This document shows, piece after piece, positions 17,674 through 24,585 of a stretch of DNA of 64,000 nt. The stretch comes from JAVSMW01 sp032027005 (GTDB taxonomy: Bacteria; Bacillota; Thermincolia; Thermincolales; UBA2595). The position numbers and the translations under genes are program-made. Numbering within the stretch: position 1 is the first letter of the stretch; each line of letters opens with the position of its first letter. The stretch is from assembly GCA_032027005.1 (NCBI GenBank), contig JAVSMW010000005.1:62001-126000 (forward strand). The letters are read 5' to 3'. A model generated the notes under the pieces. It was not told the origin of the DNA. It ran no database searches and saw nothing but the letters and a program-made list of their open reading frames with translations.

Positions 17674-19461
17674 TTAGATTACCTCCGCTATTTCAAGGGT
17701 TCGATGATATGATTCAAGGGTAAAATATTCCCGCAGCTTAGTCTTGCCGACTTCATTTAAGAGCCTGATTAATTTAGCGGTACTAAAGCCGTTGAAATTA
17801 GAAGAATGAAAATGAAAGTTGCTTAAATAGAGCTCGAAGAGGCCATATAAGCCTTCAATAGGCATATCTAGATTAACATCCGGGCCGTCGAACCAATAAG
17901 AAGTGTCGATCATATTATCAATCCCGTCTCGGATGCTTATCTCATAGTGCCCAGGCTCCTGAAACATCGGTGTATTCCGATGCAAATGAAAATTACTCAA
18001 GGAGATGGAGTCGATGAATTCCTTATTTTCTTCCAGTCTATTCATGGTTTCCAGCATATCTTCCTTGCTTTCACCAGGAAACCCGATAATCACAAAGAGA
18101 TGATTCCATATGCCTGCTTCATGGGCGTTTTGCAGGATTTTCATCGCAGTCTCCAGATTAATCCCCTTGTTAATGTATTTCTGAAATTTATCGGTAAAGG
18201 TTTCTATCCCCCATGACACAAAACGGAGTCCGCCCTTGTAGAGGTGTTTTAGCTCTTCGCTGCCGAACCCGGCTTCCGCCCTGGCCAGCATGCTCCACTT
18301 GATTGGAAGGTTATTCTTAATAATATAATCGGCTAGCTTTAGGGCTTTTTGTGGTGGGATAGCATTATCGGTCATTTCGAAAATGTCTATTCCTGTGTTT
18401 TTATAAATGTCATTAAGCTCTCTGCCCACTATTTCAGGCGATTTAACCATGTACTTATAGCCATCTATGCCTTGGGTCTCGGAACAAAAAGCGCACTTAC
18501 CCCAGTAACAGCCTGTAGAAGATGAATAACTGATTTCATTATCATCAGAAAGATAACCTTTTAAATCTACAGCAGAATATTCCGGCGGTGCGTACCGGTT
18601 AAAATTAAAGATAGAGGCAGCCTGATTAGATTTTACCTGCCCCTGTTCAAGGCATGTGATACCCGGGGTTTGCTTCCAGTCCAACCCTTTTGAGATAGAG
18701 TTATACAAATTAGCTAGAGTCTCTTCTCCCCTGCCTAATACAATAGAGTCAACGTAATCAAAAATTGCCGGGGTATTCATAATGGGATCTCTGATATACC
18801 TAAGGAAAGGGCCTCCCAGTACAATATGGATGTTGTTATTATATTTCTTAATAATCTTGCACAAGGCCAAAGTAGGTATCACCTGGGTCAGAGTGCATAC
18901 AGAAACACCAATTACAGATGGATTGTCCTCTAAGATTAAGGGTAGGATCTCTTCTCTTTGATATGCCCATGTAAAGAAATCATTACTATCATTTTCCAGA
19001 TAGCGAAAAACATCGTCAAAAGTTTGTGGCCGTTTTTTAGGCATCCCGTATATCCAGTACGTATTTCGCTGCCATAAGCTAGGATAAAATGGAAATGAAA
19101 GCAGCTGGGTTGCCAGGGACATTGCTTCCCAGTCAATTCTAGGAGGAGCTGTTAAACTATATTTTTTCTCTTCCAGCCGTGACTTGGAACCTTCAATGTT
19201 CTCTATTATAAACTCAGCCTTGCTGTCAAGGTACCTATAAATCCCCTGAGCATCCTGGGGGTACTCACTGACATCCATGGCTGTCAATTTTTGATAGGCC
19301 TCGGCCAAGTTCGCCGAGGTTAAGAGCTGTTTGACCATTTGTAAGTTCAGGTCCAGGGCCTTGGCCTCAATTCCCCTGCTTTTTAAATCCGCCAGCAATA
19401 CAGGTATTGAGGCATAAGCAGTGAAAGTGTCCCATGGTGGAGGAAATATAAGTTTAATCAT
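17674..19461 (-). CDS. Cobalamin-binding (B12) radical SAM enzyme
   Basis: 595 residues. The N-terminal part (IKLIFPPPWDTFTAYASIPVLLADL; then VIGVSVCTLTQVIPTLAL and HIVLGGPFLRYIRD near residues 195-250) fits a B12-binding Rossmann domain. The radical SAM cluster motif is CYWGKCAFC near residue 318 (C-x4-C-x2-C), a spacing seen in RiPP-maturation B12 radical SAM proteins, followed by a TIM-barrel with FVSWGIETF and NHLFVIIGFPGES. Such enzymes methylate or rearrange unactivated carbons in peptides and natural products. The start overlaps the PqqD-like gene by 4 bases, so the two are coupled. The substrate is unknown. Confidence 0.85.
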   Translation of the reverse strand: MIKLIFPPPWDTFTAYASIPVLLADLKSRGIEAKALDLNLQMVKQLLTSANLAEAYQKLTAMDVSEYPQDAQGIYRYLDSKAEFIIENIEGSKSRLEEKKYSLTAPPRIDWEAMSLATQLLSFPFYPSLWQRNTYWIYGMPKKRPQTFDDVFRYLENDSNDFFTWAYQREEILPLILEDNPSVIGVSVCTLTQVIPTLALCKIIKKYNNNIHIVLGGPFLRYIRDPIMNTPAIFDYVDSIVLGRGEETLANLYNSISKGLDWKQTPGITCLEQGQVKSNQAASIFNFNRYAPPEYSAVDLKGYLSDDNEISYSSSTGCYWGKCAFCSETQGIDGYKYMVKSPEIVGRELNDIYKNTGIDIFEMTDNAIPPQKALKLADYIIKNNLPIKWSMLARAEAGFGSEELKHLYKGGLRFVSWGIETFTDKFQKYINKGINLETAMKILQNAHEAGIWNHLFVIIGFPGESKEDMLETMNRLEENKEFIDSISLSNFHLHRNTPMFQEPGHYEISIRDGIDNMIDTSYWFDGPDVNLDMPIEGLYGLFELYLSNFHFHSSNFNGFSTAKLIRLLNEVGKTKLREYFTLESYHRTLEIAEVI

Positions 19462-19808
19462 GACTCCATCCCCAATTCACTGACAATCCCTGGATTACCA
19501 TTATAGATAATCCCTTTTTTCTGTAGATCTCTAATACAAAAAACAGTGTGTTCAAGTTTTTCGGTAAAGGTAGCTTTGTCTTCTCCCCAATCTAAAGTTT
19601 CAATGATCTCTTTTACAGTTGTACTGCCATCACACTTCTCAAATATTTGCAGACCAAGCTTATTCAGCGTGATCAAATCATTGGTGCCAAAGGCCAGTAT
19701 GTACATAAACCTCTGATCTTCTTTTCGACATTTCAAGTCTTTATGCCTCTCGGGTGTCTCAGATAAAATCATTTCCATCAGCCTTGTACTTCCAATTTTC
19801 TCTAACAA
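19458..19808 (-). CDS. PqqD-like peptide chaperone (RiPP recognition element)
   Basis: 116 residues with the PqqD-type winged-helix signature LNKLGLQIFEKCDGSTTVKEIIETL in parts (LNKLGLQIFEKCDG, VKEIIETL) near residues 50-75 and a C-terminal helix ending IRDLQKKGII. Proteins of this fold bind leader peptides and present them to radical SAM enzymes. Its position between two radical SAM genes, 3 bases after one and overlapping the other, strongly suggests this role. A weak TTG start after GAGGGGTG is used. About 45 residues precede the core fold. Confidence 0.75.
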   Translation of the reverse strand: MLEKIGSTRLMEMILSETPERHKDLKCRKEDQRFMYILAFGTNDLITLNKLGLQIFEKCDGSTTVKEIIETLDWGEDKATFTEKLEHTVFCIRDLQKKGIIYNGNPGIVSELGMES

Positions 19809-19811
19809 ATC

Positions 19812-20912
19812 TCAACACCCCTCTGCTTTGGCAATACTGTAGTCCTCGGTAACATAAGAAACCCCAAATTTTGATTCCAAAATGTTACTGTTACTTTCAA
19901 TCTCTAGGACATACTGGTGAAGATCTTTATTGTATTGAACCATTTTGGCCCTTTCCCATGCGGCTTCCAGGGGCTCTGCAAAAAGATTCCCCACACTGAA
20001 AGGTATAATACAATCTATCCGAACATTACCATCCGGCCTGATCAACATCACCCCGTTGGGTTGCAGAACTTTGAGTTTAACCTGAATTTCCATAGGCAGG
20101 GGCACGGAAATTTCCATTATATCCTGCCATTTATCTCGTTTTTCATTAATAATTTCTTCGAGATAATTTAAATCTTCCTGTGTTAATAGTTCTTCCTTTA
20201 GATTCATCCCCGCTCTCCCCACGGGGATCATTTCTCCGAGCACGACACGGGTTACCCCTAAGTATCCACACATATCAATAAAATCGCCGACTTCGGCCAG
20301 GTTTCGTTTCGAAACAGTACAGGCAGCAACTGTCGGCATCCCAAGATCACATAACTTCTTTAACCCGACTACTGCAGCCTCCCAGCTTCCTTTTACCCCT
20401 CTGATCTGGTCATGGGTTTCCGGTGTGAACCCGTCAATACTAACCTGTATCCAGTTATAGCGATATTTTAGCAGCCGTTTAATATTCTCGTTGGTGAGAA
20501 GCATCCCGTTGGTGATAAAAACAAACTGAGTTTGGTACTCATGAAGAACATCCATAACGTCAAAAACATAATCACAGATTAATGGCTCCCCGCCGGAGAT
20601 CACACACTCAAAGACTCCCATTTCCCTAACCTGCCTAGCTATATCAAGCCACATTTCACGAGACATTTCCGCCGATTTATGGCCACCGGAGTTGTTGTAA
20701 CATTGAATACATTTTAGGTTGCACCGGTGGGTGAGTTCAAATTGAACCCCCAGGGGGTTTTCATAATAGAGCGGGACCAGTCCCTGTTCTCTTTGAGTGT
20801 TAATGTTTTCAAGGTATGCTTGGAAGTAATGCTTCCACTTATCCTTACTGTTAGCGAATAGAGAGCCCTGCCCGTAAATGCGTTCCAGGCATAAATTCAG
20901 TTCATAAGCCAC
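19812..20912 (-). CDS. Radical SAM/SPASM-like peptide-modifying enzyme
   Basis: 366 residues; PqqE/AlbA-like. The SAM cluster motif is CNLKCIQCY near residue 63 (CxxxCxxC), followed by VISGGEPLICDYVF (GGE motif) near residue 100 and QVSIDGFTPETHDQIRG near 160. The C terminus has CIIPFSVGNLFAEPLEAAW, which resembles the start of a SPASM or twitch domain, but only a few cysteines follow, so the auxiliary cluster set seems reduced. It is the first maturase gene of the locus, downstream of an Ala-rich candidate substrate and a stem-loop. Heme-type or PQQ-type chemistry cannot be inferred. Confidence 0.84.
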   Translation of the reverse strand: MAYELNLCLERIYGQGSLFANSKDKWKHYFQAYLENINTQREQGLVPLYYENPLGVQFELTHRCNLKCIQCYNNSGGHKSAEMSREMWLDIARQVREMGVFECVISGGEPLICDYVFDVMDVLHEYQTQFVFITNGMLLTNENIKRLLKYRYNWIQVSIDGFTPETHDQIRGVKGSWEAAVVGLKKLCDLGMPTVAACTVSKRNLAEVGDFIDMCGYLGVTRVVLGEMIPVGRAGMNLKEELLTQEDLNYLEEIINEKRDKWQDIMEISVPLPMEIQVKLKVLQPNGVMLIRPDGNVRIDCIIPFSVGNLFAEPLEAAWERAKMVQYNKDLHQYVLEIESNSNILESKFGVSYVTEDYSIAKAEGC

Positions 20913-20950
20913 GATTCCTCACTCCATTATTATGGTTTTTCGAACCCGAG

Positions 20951-20997
20951 AGCTAAACGAAGTGCCGTTAAGAAAACCTAACGGCACTGCATTAGCT
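20951..20997. other. Long stem-loop between candidate substrate and maturase genes
   Basis: Perfect inner stem GTGCCGTTA/TAACGGCAC (20962-20970, 20979-20987) with an outer AGCTAA/TTAGCT stem. No U-run follows on either strand, so it is not a full intrinsic terminator. It could be an mRNA processing or partial attenuation site that sets substrate above maturase expression. Confidence 0.6.
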
Positions 20998-21018
20998 GTT
21001 TTAAATTTCCCCTTGGGA

Positions 21019-21669
21019 CTACCTAATCACTCTATCTCGGATTATATTAATTCGATTAATACTGTTGATCACCTTCGAGTGATTTAACTCTAACAGCTTA
21101 GGATTAAGTTTTTCATAGCGAATCAGCCTATCAACGTAGCTGCTCGAGGTCACAGACCTAACAAGTGTCACAACTTCTACGGCGGCTGCTACTACTGCCG
21201 CACCTGCTGCAACAGCTGCAGGAACTGCCGCATGACCCCCGCCCGGCATCCTCCCGGCAACGGTTCCACCGTCAATCATGCCTTTTATTTTATCCATGAT
21301 CTCACCGCGAATTTTGAGTATATCCGTTTCCTTGATAGACTCCCTGTCCGCATAAAATTTCTGTTCCAGGTCCATTACAGTACTAACACTATCTACCTGA
21401 TAGTTCCGCAATTTGTTGTAAACGTTATCCATTAGCTTTTTGTTAAAATCAATAGATGATGTTGCCGTGGGATGCACAGCATTGTAGAGTTTCTGGAATT
21501 CCGCCTGATTTTTTTTAACATGTTCCGGGTCAGCAAATTTAGAGATTTCCTCAAGAGCCTTAGCTAGTTCCTCCTGAGCCTTTTTAACGTGTTCCATGGC
21601 AGAGCTGGGTAGAAATTCGGCTGGGTTATCTAATATTCTCTGGGCCATAACGTCTGCATTAACCGGCAT
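21019..21669 (-). CDS. Unknown helical protein with Ala-rich segment; candidate substrate of the radical SAM locus
   Basis: I do not recognise this family. From the ATG at 21669, which follows GGAGGTG by 8 bases, it is 216 residues; an upstream in-frame ATG at 21729 has no such site. The first 130 residues are charged and helical (EHVKKAQEELAKALEEI and similar), then a GGG-Ala stretch (MPGGGHAAVPAAVAAGAAVV) near residues 142-165 that is hydrophobic enough to insert in a membrane, then a basic C-terminal tail rich in Asn, Ile and Arg. There are no cysteines in this form. It precedes the radical SAM genes on the same strand, separated by a stem-loop. Confidence 0.7.
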   Translation of the reverse strand: MPVNADVMAQRILDNPAEFLPSSAMEHVKKAQEELAKALEEISKFADPEHVKKNQAEFQKLYNAVHPTATSSIDFNKKLMDNVYNKLRNYQVDSVSTVMDLEQKFYADRESIKETDILKIRGEIMDKIKGMIDGGTVAGRMPGGGHAAVPAAVAAGAAVVAAAVEVVTLVRSVTSSSYVDRLIRYEKLNPKLLELNHSKVINSINRINIIRDRVIR

Positions 21670-21851
21670 AAAACACACCTCCTTATTAATTGTTTTTTCC
21701 ATTTTACTTAAATTTTCCACAATAGTCAATTCCCGTTAAACAGCCATTATACCAGCAAAATGCTGCCATAACGAGAGTACTTGCACGTTATCCCCTAATG
21801 TCGTGCCCGTATGCATGTTATTTCAAAAATGCCATATTTTAGTAAGAAATT

Positions 21852-21965
21852 TTACTTATTCAAGGGAAAACTTCCACCTGCGCCGTGGGGATTAGCATAA
21901 CTGGCCGGAGGAGTGGTACCAGACTTTTTGACAAAAATAAAAAGCCCCCAATACCTTTTTTCCAT
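21852..21965 (-). CDS. Micropeptide 1 with C-terminal NPHGAGGSFPLNK
   Basis: A 37-residue frame from the ATG at 21965 to TAA at 21852. It opens MEKRYWGLFIFVKK, basic and hydrophobic, then SGTTPPASYA, and ends NPHGAGGSFPLNK. The last 13 residues recur in the frame at 22057-22098 with one substitution. Of six codon differences between the two tails five are synonymous, which suggests both are or were translated. The ATG lies in the loop of the trxB terminator and the nearest Shine-Dalgarno-like AAAGG is 12 bases away, so the true start, or expression by read-through, is uncertain. No known family recognised. Confidence 0.45.
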   Translation of the reverse strand: MEKRYWGLFIFVKKSGTTPPASYANPHGAGGSFPLNK

Positions 21966-21982
21966 AGGGTTTGAGGGCCTTT
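21933..21982 (-). terminator. Intrinsic terminator after the thioredoxin reductase gene
   Basis: On the minus strand AAAGGCCCTCAA pairs over 12 positions (with two or three G-U pairs) with TTGGGGGCTTTT, then TTTTTATTTTT follows. It ends the transcript of the trxB-like gene and micropeptide 2, and overlaps the start of micropeptide 1. Confidence 0.8.
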
Positions 21983-22010
21983 CTTATCTCATTTTGCTGC
22001 AAAACTCAGG

Positions 22011-22040
22011 TTTTGACAAGAAATCACCTGCTTGTCAAAA
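22011..22040. repeat. Perfect 10-bp inverted repeat
   Basis: TTTTGACAAG and CTTGTCAAAA flank a 10-base spacer. No T-run follows. It lies between the two micropeptide frames and could be an RNA hairpin or protein-binding site. Confidence 0.6.
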
Positions 22041-22056
22041 TAAATTTACTTTAACA

Positions 22057-22120
22057 CTACTTATTTAAAGGAATACTTCCGCCGGCGCCGTGAGGATTAG
22101 TTGGGATGATTTTTCATCAT
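22057..22120 (-). other. Micropeptide 2: frame with NPHGAGGSIPLNK, one-base frame break
   Basis: The tail NPHGAGGSIPLNK-TAG (22098-22057) lies in the same frame as the trxB-like gene but after three stops (TAA TGA TGA). An ATGATG overlaps the trxB stop as TAATGATG, typical of translational coupling, but reads one base out of frame and stops after 7 codons. If the run of five A at 22114-22110 were four, the coupled ATG would read a 20-residue peptide ending in the conserved tail. This could be a sequencing or assembly error, a programmed +1 shift (a CCC codon precedes the stop), or recent decay. Confidence 0.45.
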
Positions 22121-23406
22121 TACTGGGGATGCAAGGAAGTAATTAACTTCTCCGCCATTAATCCGGCAATTGCCCCATCACCAACAGCTGTAGCTACCTG
22201 TCTGACCAGCTTTTCCCGGACATCTCCGGCAGCAAAGACTCCAGCCAAGGTGGTTTTTAATTCCTGGTCTGTTTCAATGTAGCCATCATCATTTAAGGAT
22301 ATCTGGTTTTGGAACAGGCCGGTCCGCGGCATATTGCCAATGTATACAAAAACCCCATCAGCCTCAAGGTAACTGATCTCTAAGGAATTTCGATCAAGAA
22401 TCGTAATTCCCTGTACCGAAGCATCACCCTCAATTTTTTGCACCTGGGAATTCCAGATCACATCTATATTTGGATTCTTAAATAATTCATCCTGAGCTAC
22501 TTGAGAAGCCTGGAATTTGTCAAACTGATGAATCACTGTAACGTGAGACGCAAACCGGGTCAGAAATACTGCCTCCTGCAGGGCTGAATTCCCACCGCCC
22601 ACCACAATAATCTTACAATCCTGATAAAGGGCACCGTCACAGGCAGCACAATAATGAACACCTCGTCCCCGGTACTCCCGTTCGCCTTCGGCAGGCAGTT
22701 TTCTGGGTTCGGCTCCGGTGGCCAGGATTACACATGGGGCGTAGTAATCAGCATCTTCAGTCTGAACAAATTTAGGACTGCTCTGGAGGTCAATCTCTAC
22801 AATTTCTTGTAAATCATGAATTTCGGCGCCAAAAGACATGACCTGTTCGATCATATTCCCCATTAGGTCTTTGCCTCTGATAGCACCATTTGTACCGGGA
22901 TAATTGGCAATATGATGAGTTAACGAAGCCTGCCCGCCCGGCAGACCTTCATCAATTACAATAGTTTTCAGCTTACCCCTGGCCAGGTATATAGCTGCTG
23001 TCAGACCGGCCGGTCCGGCACCTATTACAACAGCGTCACAGTCATATCTTTTACGTCCTGAAGTTTCGCATTTCCCGCCAATTGTATCTTCAATAGCCTT
23101 GCGCAGTTCAGGCTTGGTAATATAACCGGTCAAACGCCGACAAACCTCTGCCCCGTTTTTATAAAAGAGGACAACCGGACTGCTCTTGATGTTCAATTGT
23201 TCGGCCAACTGCCTGTTTTCAGCCCTAAAAACCCTGACAAACTTCATCTGACCTTGGTATCTTTCTGCCAGCCGTTCAAAAATCGGGACAACAGCATCAC
23301 ACGGAGGACACTCATCAGAATAAAAACACACGGCTGCCGGCTGCGGACTCTTGATGACATCAGCTCCAAATTTATCTGCATTAGAATCAATTACATTATT
23401 CGACAC
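22120..23406 (-). CDS. Thioredoxin-thioredoxin reductase fusion
   Basis: An N-terminal thioredoxin-like domain (CFYSDECPPCDAVVPIFERL, redox site CPPC, about residues 20-110) is joined to a full NADPH/FAD thioredoxin reductase: GAGPAGLTAAIYLARG, redox CAACD after GVHYC, GGGNSALQEAVFL, and GVFAAGDVREK near the C terminus. The order Trx-then-TrxR is the reverse of the mycobacterial fusion. It should pass electrons from NADPH to its own Trx domain and on to cytosolic disulfides. The GTG at 23406, with GGAGGG 6 bases upstream, is preferred over an upstream ATG at 23451. TAATG coupling to the micropeptide frame follows. Confidence 0.88.
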   Translation of the reverse strand: MSNNVIDSNADKFGADVIKSPQPAAVCFYSDECPPCDAVVPIFERLAERYQGQMKFVRVFRAENRQLAEQLNIKSSPVVLFYKNGAEVCRRLTGYITKPELRKAIEDTIGGKCETSGRKRYDCDAVVIGAGPAGLTAAIYLARGKLKTIVIDEGLPGGQASLTHHIANYPGTNGAIRGKDLMGNMIEQVMSFGAEIHDLQEIVEIDLQSSPKFVQTEDADYYAPCVILATGAEPRKLPAEGEREYRGRGVHYCAACDGALYQDCKIIVVGGGNSALQEAVFLTRFASHVTVIHQFDKFQASQVAQDELFKNPNIDVIWNSQVQKIEGDASVQGITILDRNSLEISYLEADGVFVYIGNMPRTGLFQNQISLNDDGYIETDQELKTTLAGVFAAGDVREKLVRQVATAVGDGAIAGLMAEKLITSLHPQ

Positions 23407-23656
23407 ATTATCCCTCCGTTGTGATAATAGGCTTATATAATAGTATTTCAATTAACATGAATTTAATTCTGTACACCGGTTAAATAGGCTGTTGTTTAAT
23501 TAAGGCAGAACAAGCAGGATGCGCATAAGGTTACAGGTCGTGTCAGAAAAGTTTTTTTAAGCTTTTTTGACCTTAACTTACATCGAATTTTAATATTATT
23601 TCCGAGCACATTAATAATGATCCACAAAACATTTAAAAGAAGGAGGTGAAATTCAA

Positions 23657-23881
23657 ATGGGTACTGGTCAAAAGAGCAATAACCTAGTAGTGCCTCAAGC
23701 CCTTCAGGCAATGAATAACTTCAAATATGAAATGGCTAATGAGGTAGGTGTAACTGCCGCCATCGAAGGCGGATATTGGGGTAATATCAGTTCGCGGGAC
23801 TGTGGTGCAGTAGGCGGTCACATGGTGAAAAAGATGATTGAAGCTTACCAGCAAAGTGTTGCCGGAACTACAAACGCCTAA
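23657..23881 (+). CDS. Alpha/beta-type small acid-soluble spore protein
   Basis: 74 residues; binds and protects DNA in dormant spores. Seen: the family pattern NNLVVPQALQAMNNFKYEMANEVGV with the germination-protease site region in KYEMANEVGV, and the second block GYWGNISSRDCGAVGGHMVKKMI. An AAGGAGGTG site lies 9 bases upstream. The Cys in SSRDCG is unusual but the signature is otherwise canonical. It is solid evidence that the organism sporulates. Expression is expected in the forespore; no convincing sigma-G promoter could be fixed by eye. Confidence 0.93.
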   Translation: MGTGQKSNNLVVPQALQAMNNFKYEMANEVGVTAAIEGGYWGNISSRDCGAVGGHMVKKMIEAYQQSVAGTTNA

Positions 23882-23902
23882 TGGTAAAATTAAGATAAAG
23901 TG

Positions 23903-24030
23903 AAACTTACTTCAGGTGGAGTTTTGACTCCATCTTAAGTTTAGTTGAACTTATCCAGGGGCTTAGCGCCACTAAGACTCTCGTCTACAAAAGCAGGAGT
24001 CTAGTGGCGGTTAGGCATCGGATAAGCGAA
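23903..24030 (+). repeat. Dispersed hairpin repeat R1, full copy
   Basis: Two hairpins in a row: AAACTT..CAGGTGGAGT / ACTCCATCTTAAGTTT (23903-23942) and a long imperfect one bounded by CTTATCC (23950) and GGATAAG (24026) with AGCGCCACTA / TAGTGGCG inside. The first half and the TATCCAGG-GCT-AGCGCCACT block recur at 58261-58344, and the TAGTGG-G-TTAGGCATCGGATAA half recurs at 55944-55970. Confidence 0.7.
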
Positions 24031-24034
24031 GCTC

Positions 24035-24091
24035 TTCCCGGTCAAAAGAGACTCCAGCGCAGATTGAGTCACTTACGACCGGGAATTTTTT
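24035..24091 (+). terminator. Terminator after the spore-protein gene
   Basis: TTCCCGGTC and GACCGGGAA form a perfect 9-bp stem around a loop with its own GACTC/GAGTC pairing, followed by TTTTTT. Confidence 0.8.
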
Positions 24092-24204
24092 ACATAAGAC
24101 CGGTTTTCTAGAAAAAATTCTCGCCAACTGTCACAATTAAACGTTCAGCATTAATAAACTACATTGAGAAAAAGAATAAATTATGTTTACGAGGAGGATA
24201 GAAT

Positions 24205-24585
24205 ATGTATCGCAAAGGAATCGGTTCTGGCCACAAAGATATGTGCCCTTATTGTGGTGGAAAACATCCCGCCGGAGAATGTCCTATGATAAACTTCCCG
24301 CCCGCAATGCCCATGCCGTCGGTGCCTATGCCCCCAATGGGCAATATGCCGGCAGGCGGCATGCCGGCAGGAGGTATGCCAATGGGCGGTATGCCTATGG
24401 GTGGTATGCCTATGGGTGGTATGGTCGGTGGTATGATGGGTGGTATGCCTATGATAGGTGATATGATCGCGGGAGTACAGCACCATATGGCTACAGTCGA
24501 AAGACTCTTACATGAAATACATTGCTGCTGCATGGAAAACAATGCAATGATAAAAGAAATGCATTCTAGAATGGCTAAAGGGTAG
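24205..24585 (+). CDS. Met/Gly-rich CCHC-knuckle protein, possibly spore-associated
   Basis: 126 residues, family not recognised. The N terminus has CPYCGGKHPAGEC, a C-x2-C-x3-H-x4-C zinc-knuckle-like motif. Residues about 30-85 are a low-complexity run of Pro, Met and Gly built on PMGGM repeats (at least five units). The C terminus is a helix with HEIHCCCMENNAM, so three adjacent cysteines and many methionines could bind soft metals such as Cu or Zn. GAGGAGG precedes the ATG by 8 bases. It lies beside the spore-protein gene in the same direction, so a coat or spore role is inferred. A 15-base DNA repeat underlies the PMGGM run. Confidence 0.75.
   Translation: MYRKGIGSGHKDMCPYCGGKHPAGECPMINFPPAMPMPSVPMPPMGNMPAGGMPAGGMPMGGMPMGGMPMGGMVGGMMGGMPMIGDMIAGVQHHMATVERLLHEIHCCCMENNAMIKEMHSRMAKG

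Noticed and set aside
22114..22122. TAA TGA TGA read through by selenocysteine into the micropeptide tail
   Set aside because: The first stop is TAA, which is not a Sec codon; a one-base frame break from the coupled ATG explains the layout better.
23496..23711. 71-codon minus-strand frame upstream of the trxB-like gene
   Set aside because: It overlaps the spore-protein gene start and has no ribosome site or family signal.
24361..24430. Possible CRISPR-like short repeats
   Set aside because: They are in-frame 15-base coding repeats without spacers.
24183..24486. Tyr/Gly-rich and His/Thr-rich open frames in other frames
   Set aside because: They come from the PMGGM DNA repeat of the gene at 24205, which has the good start site.
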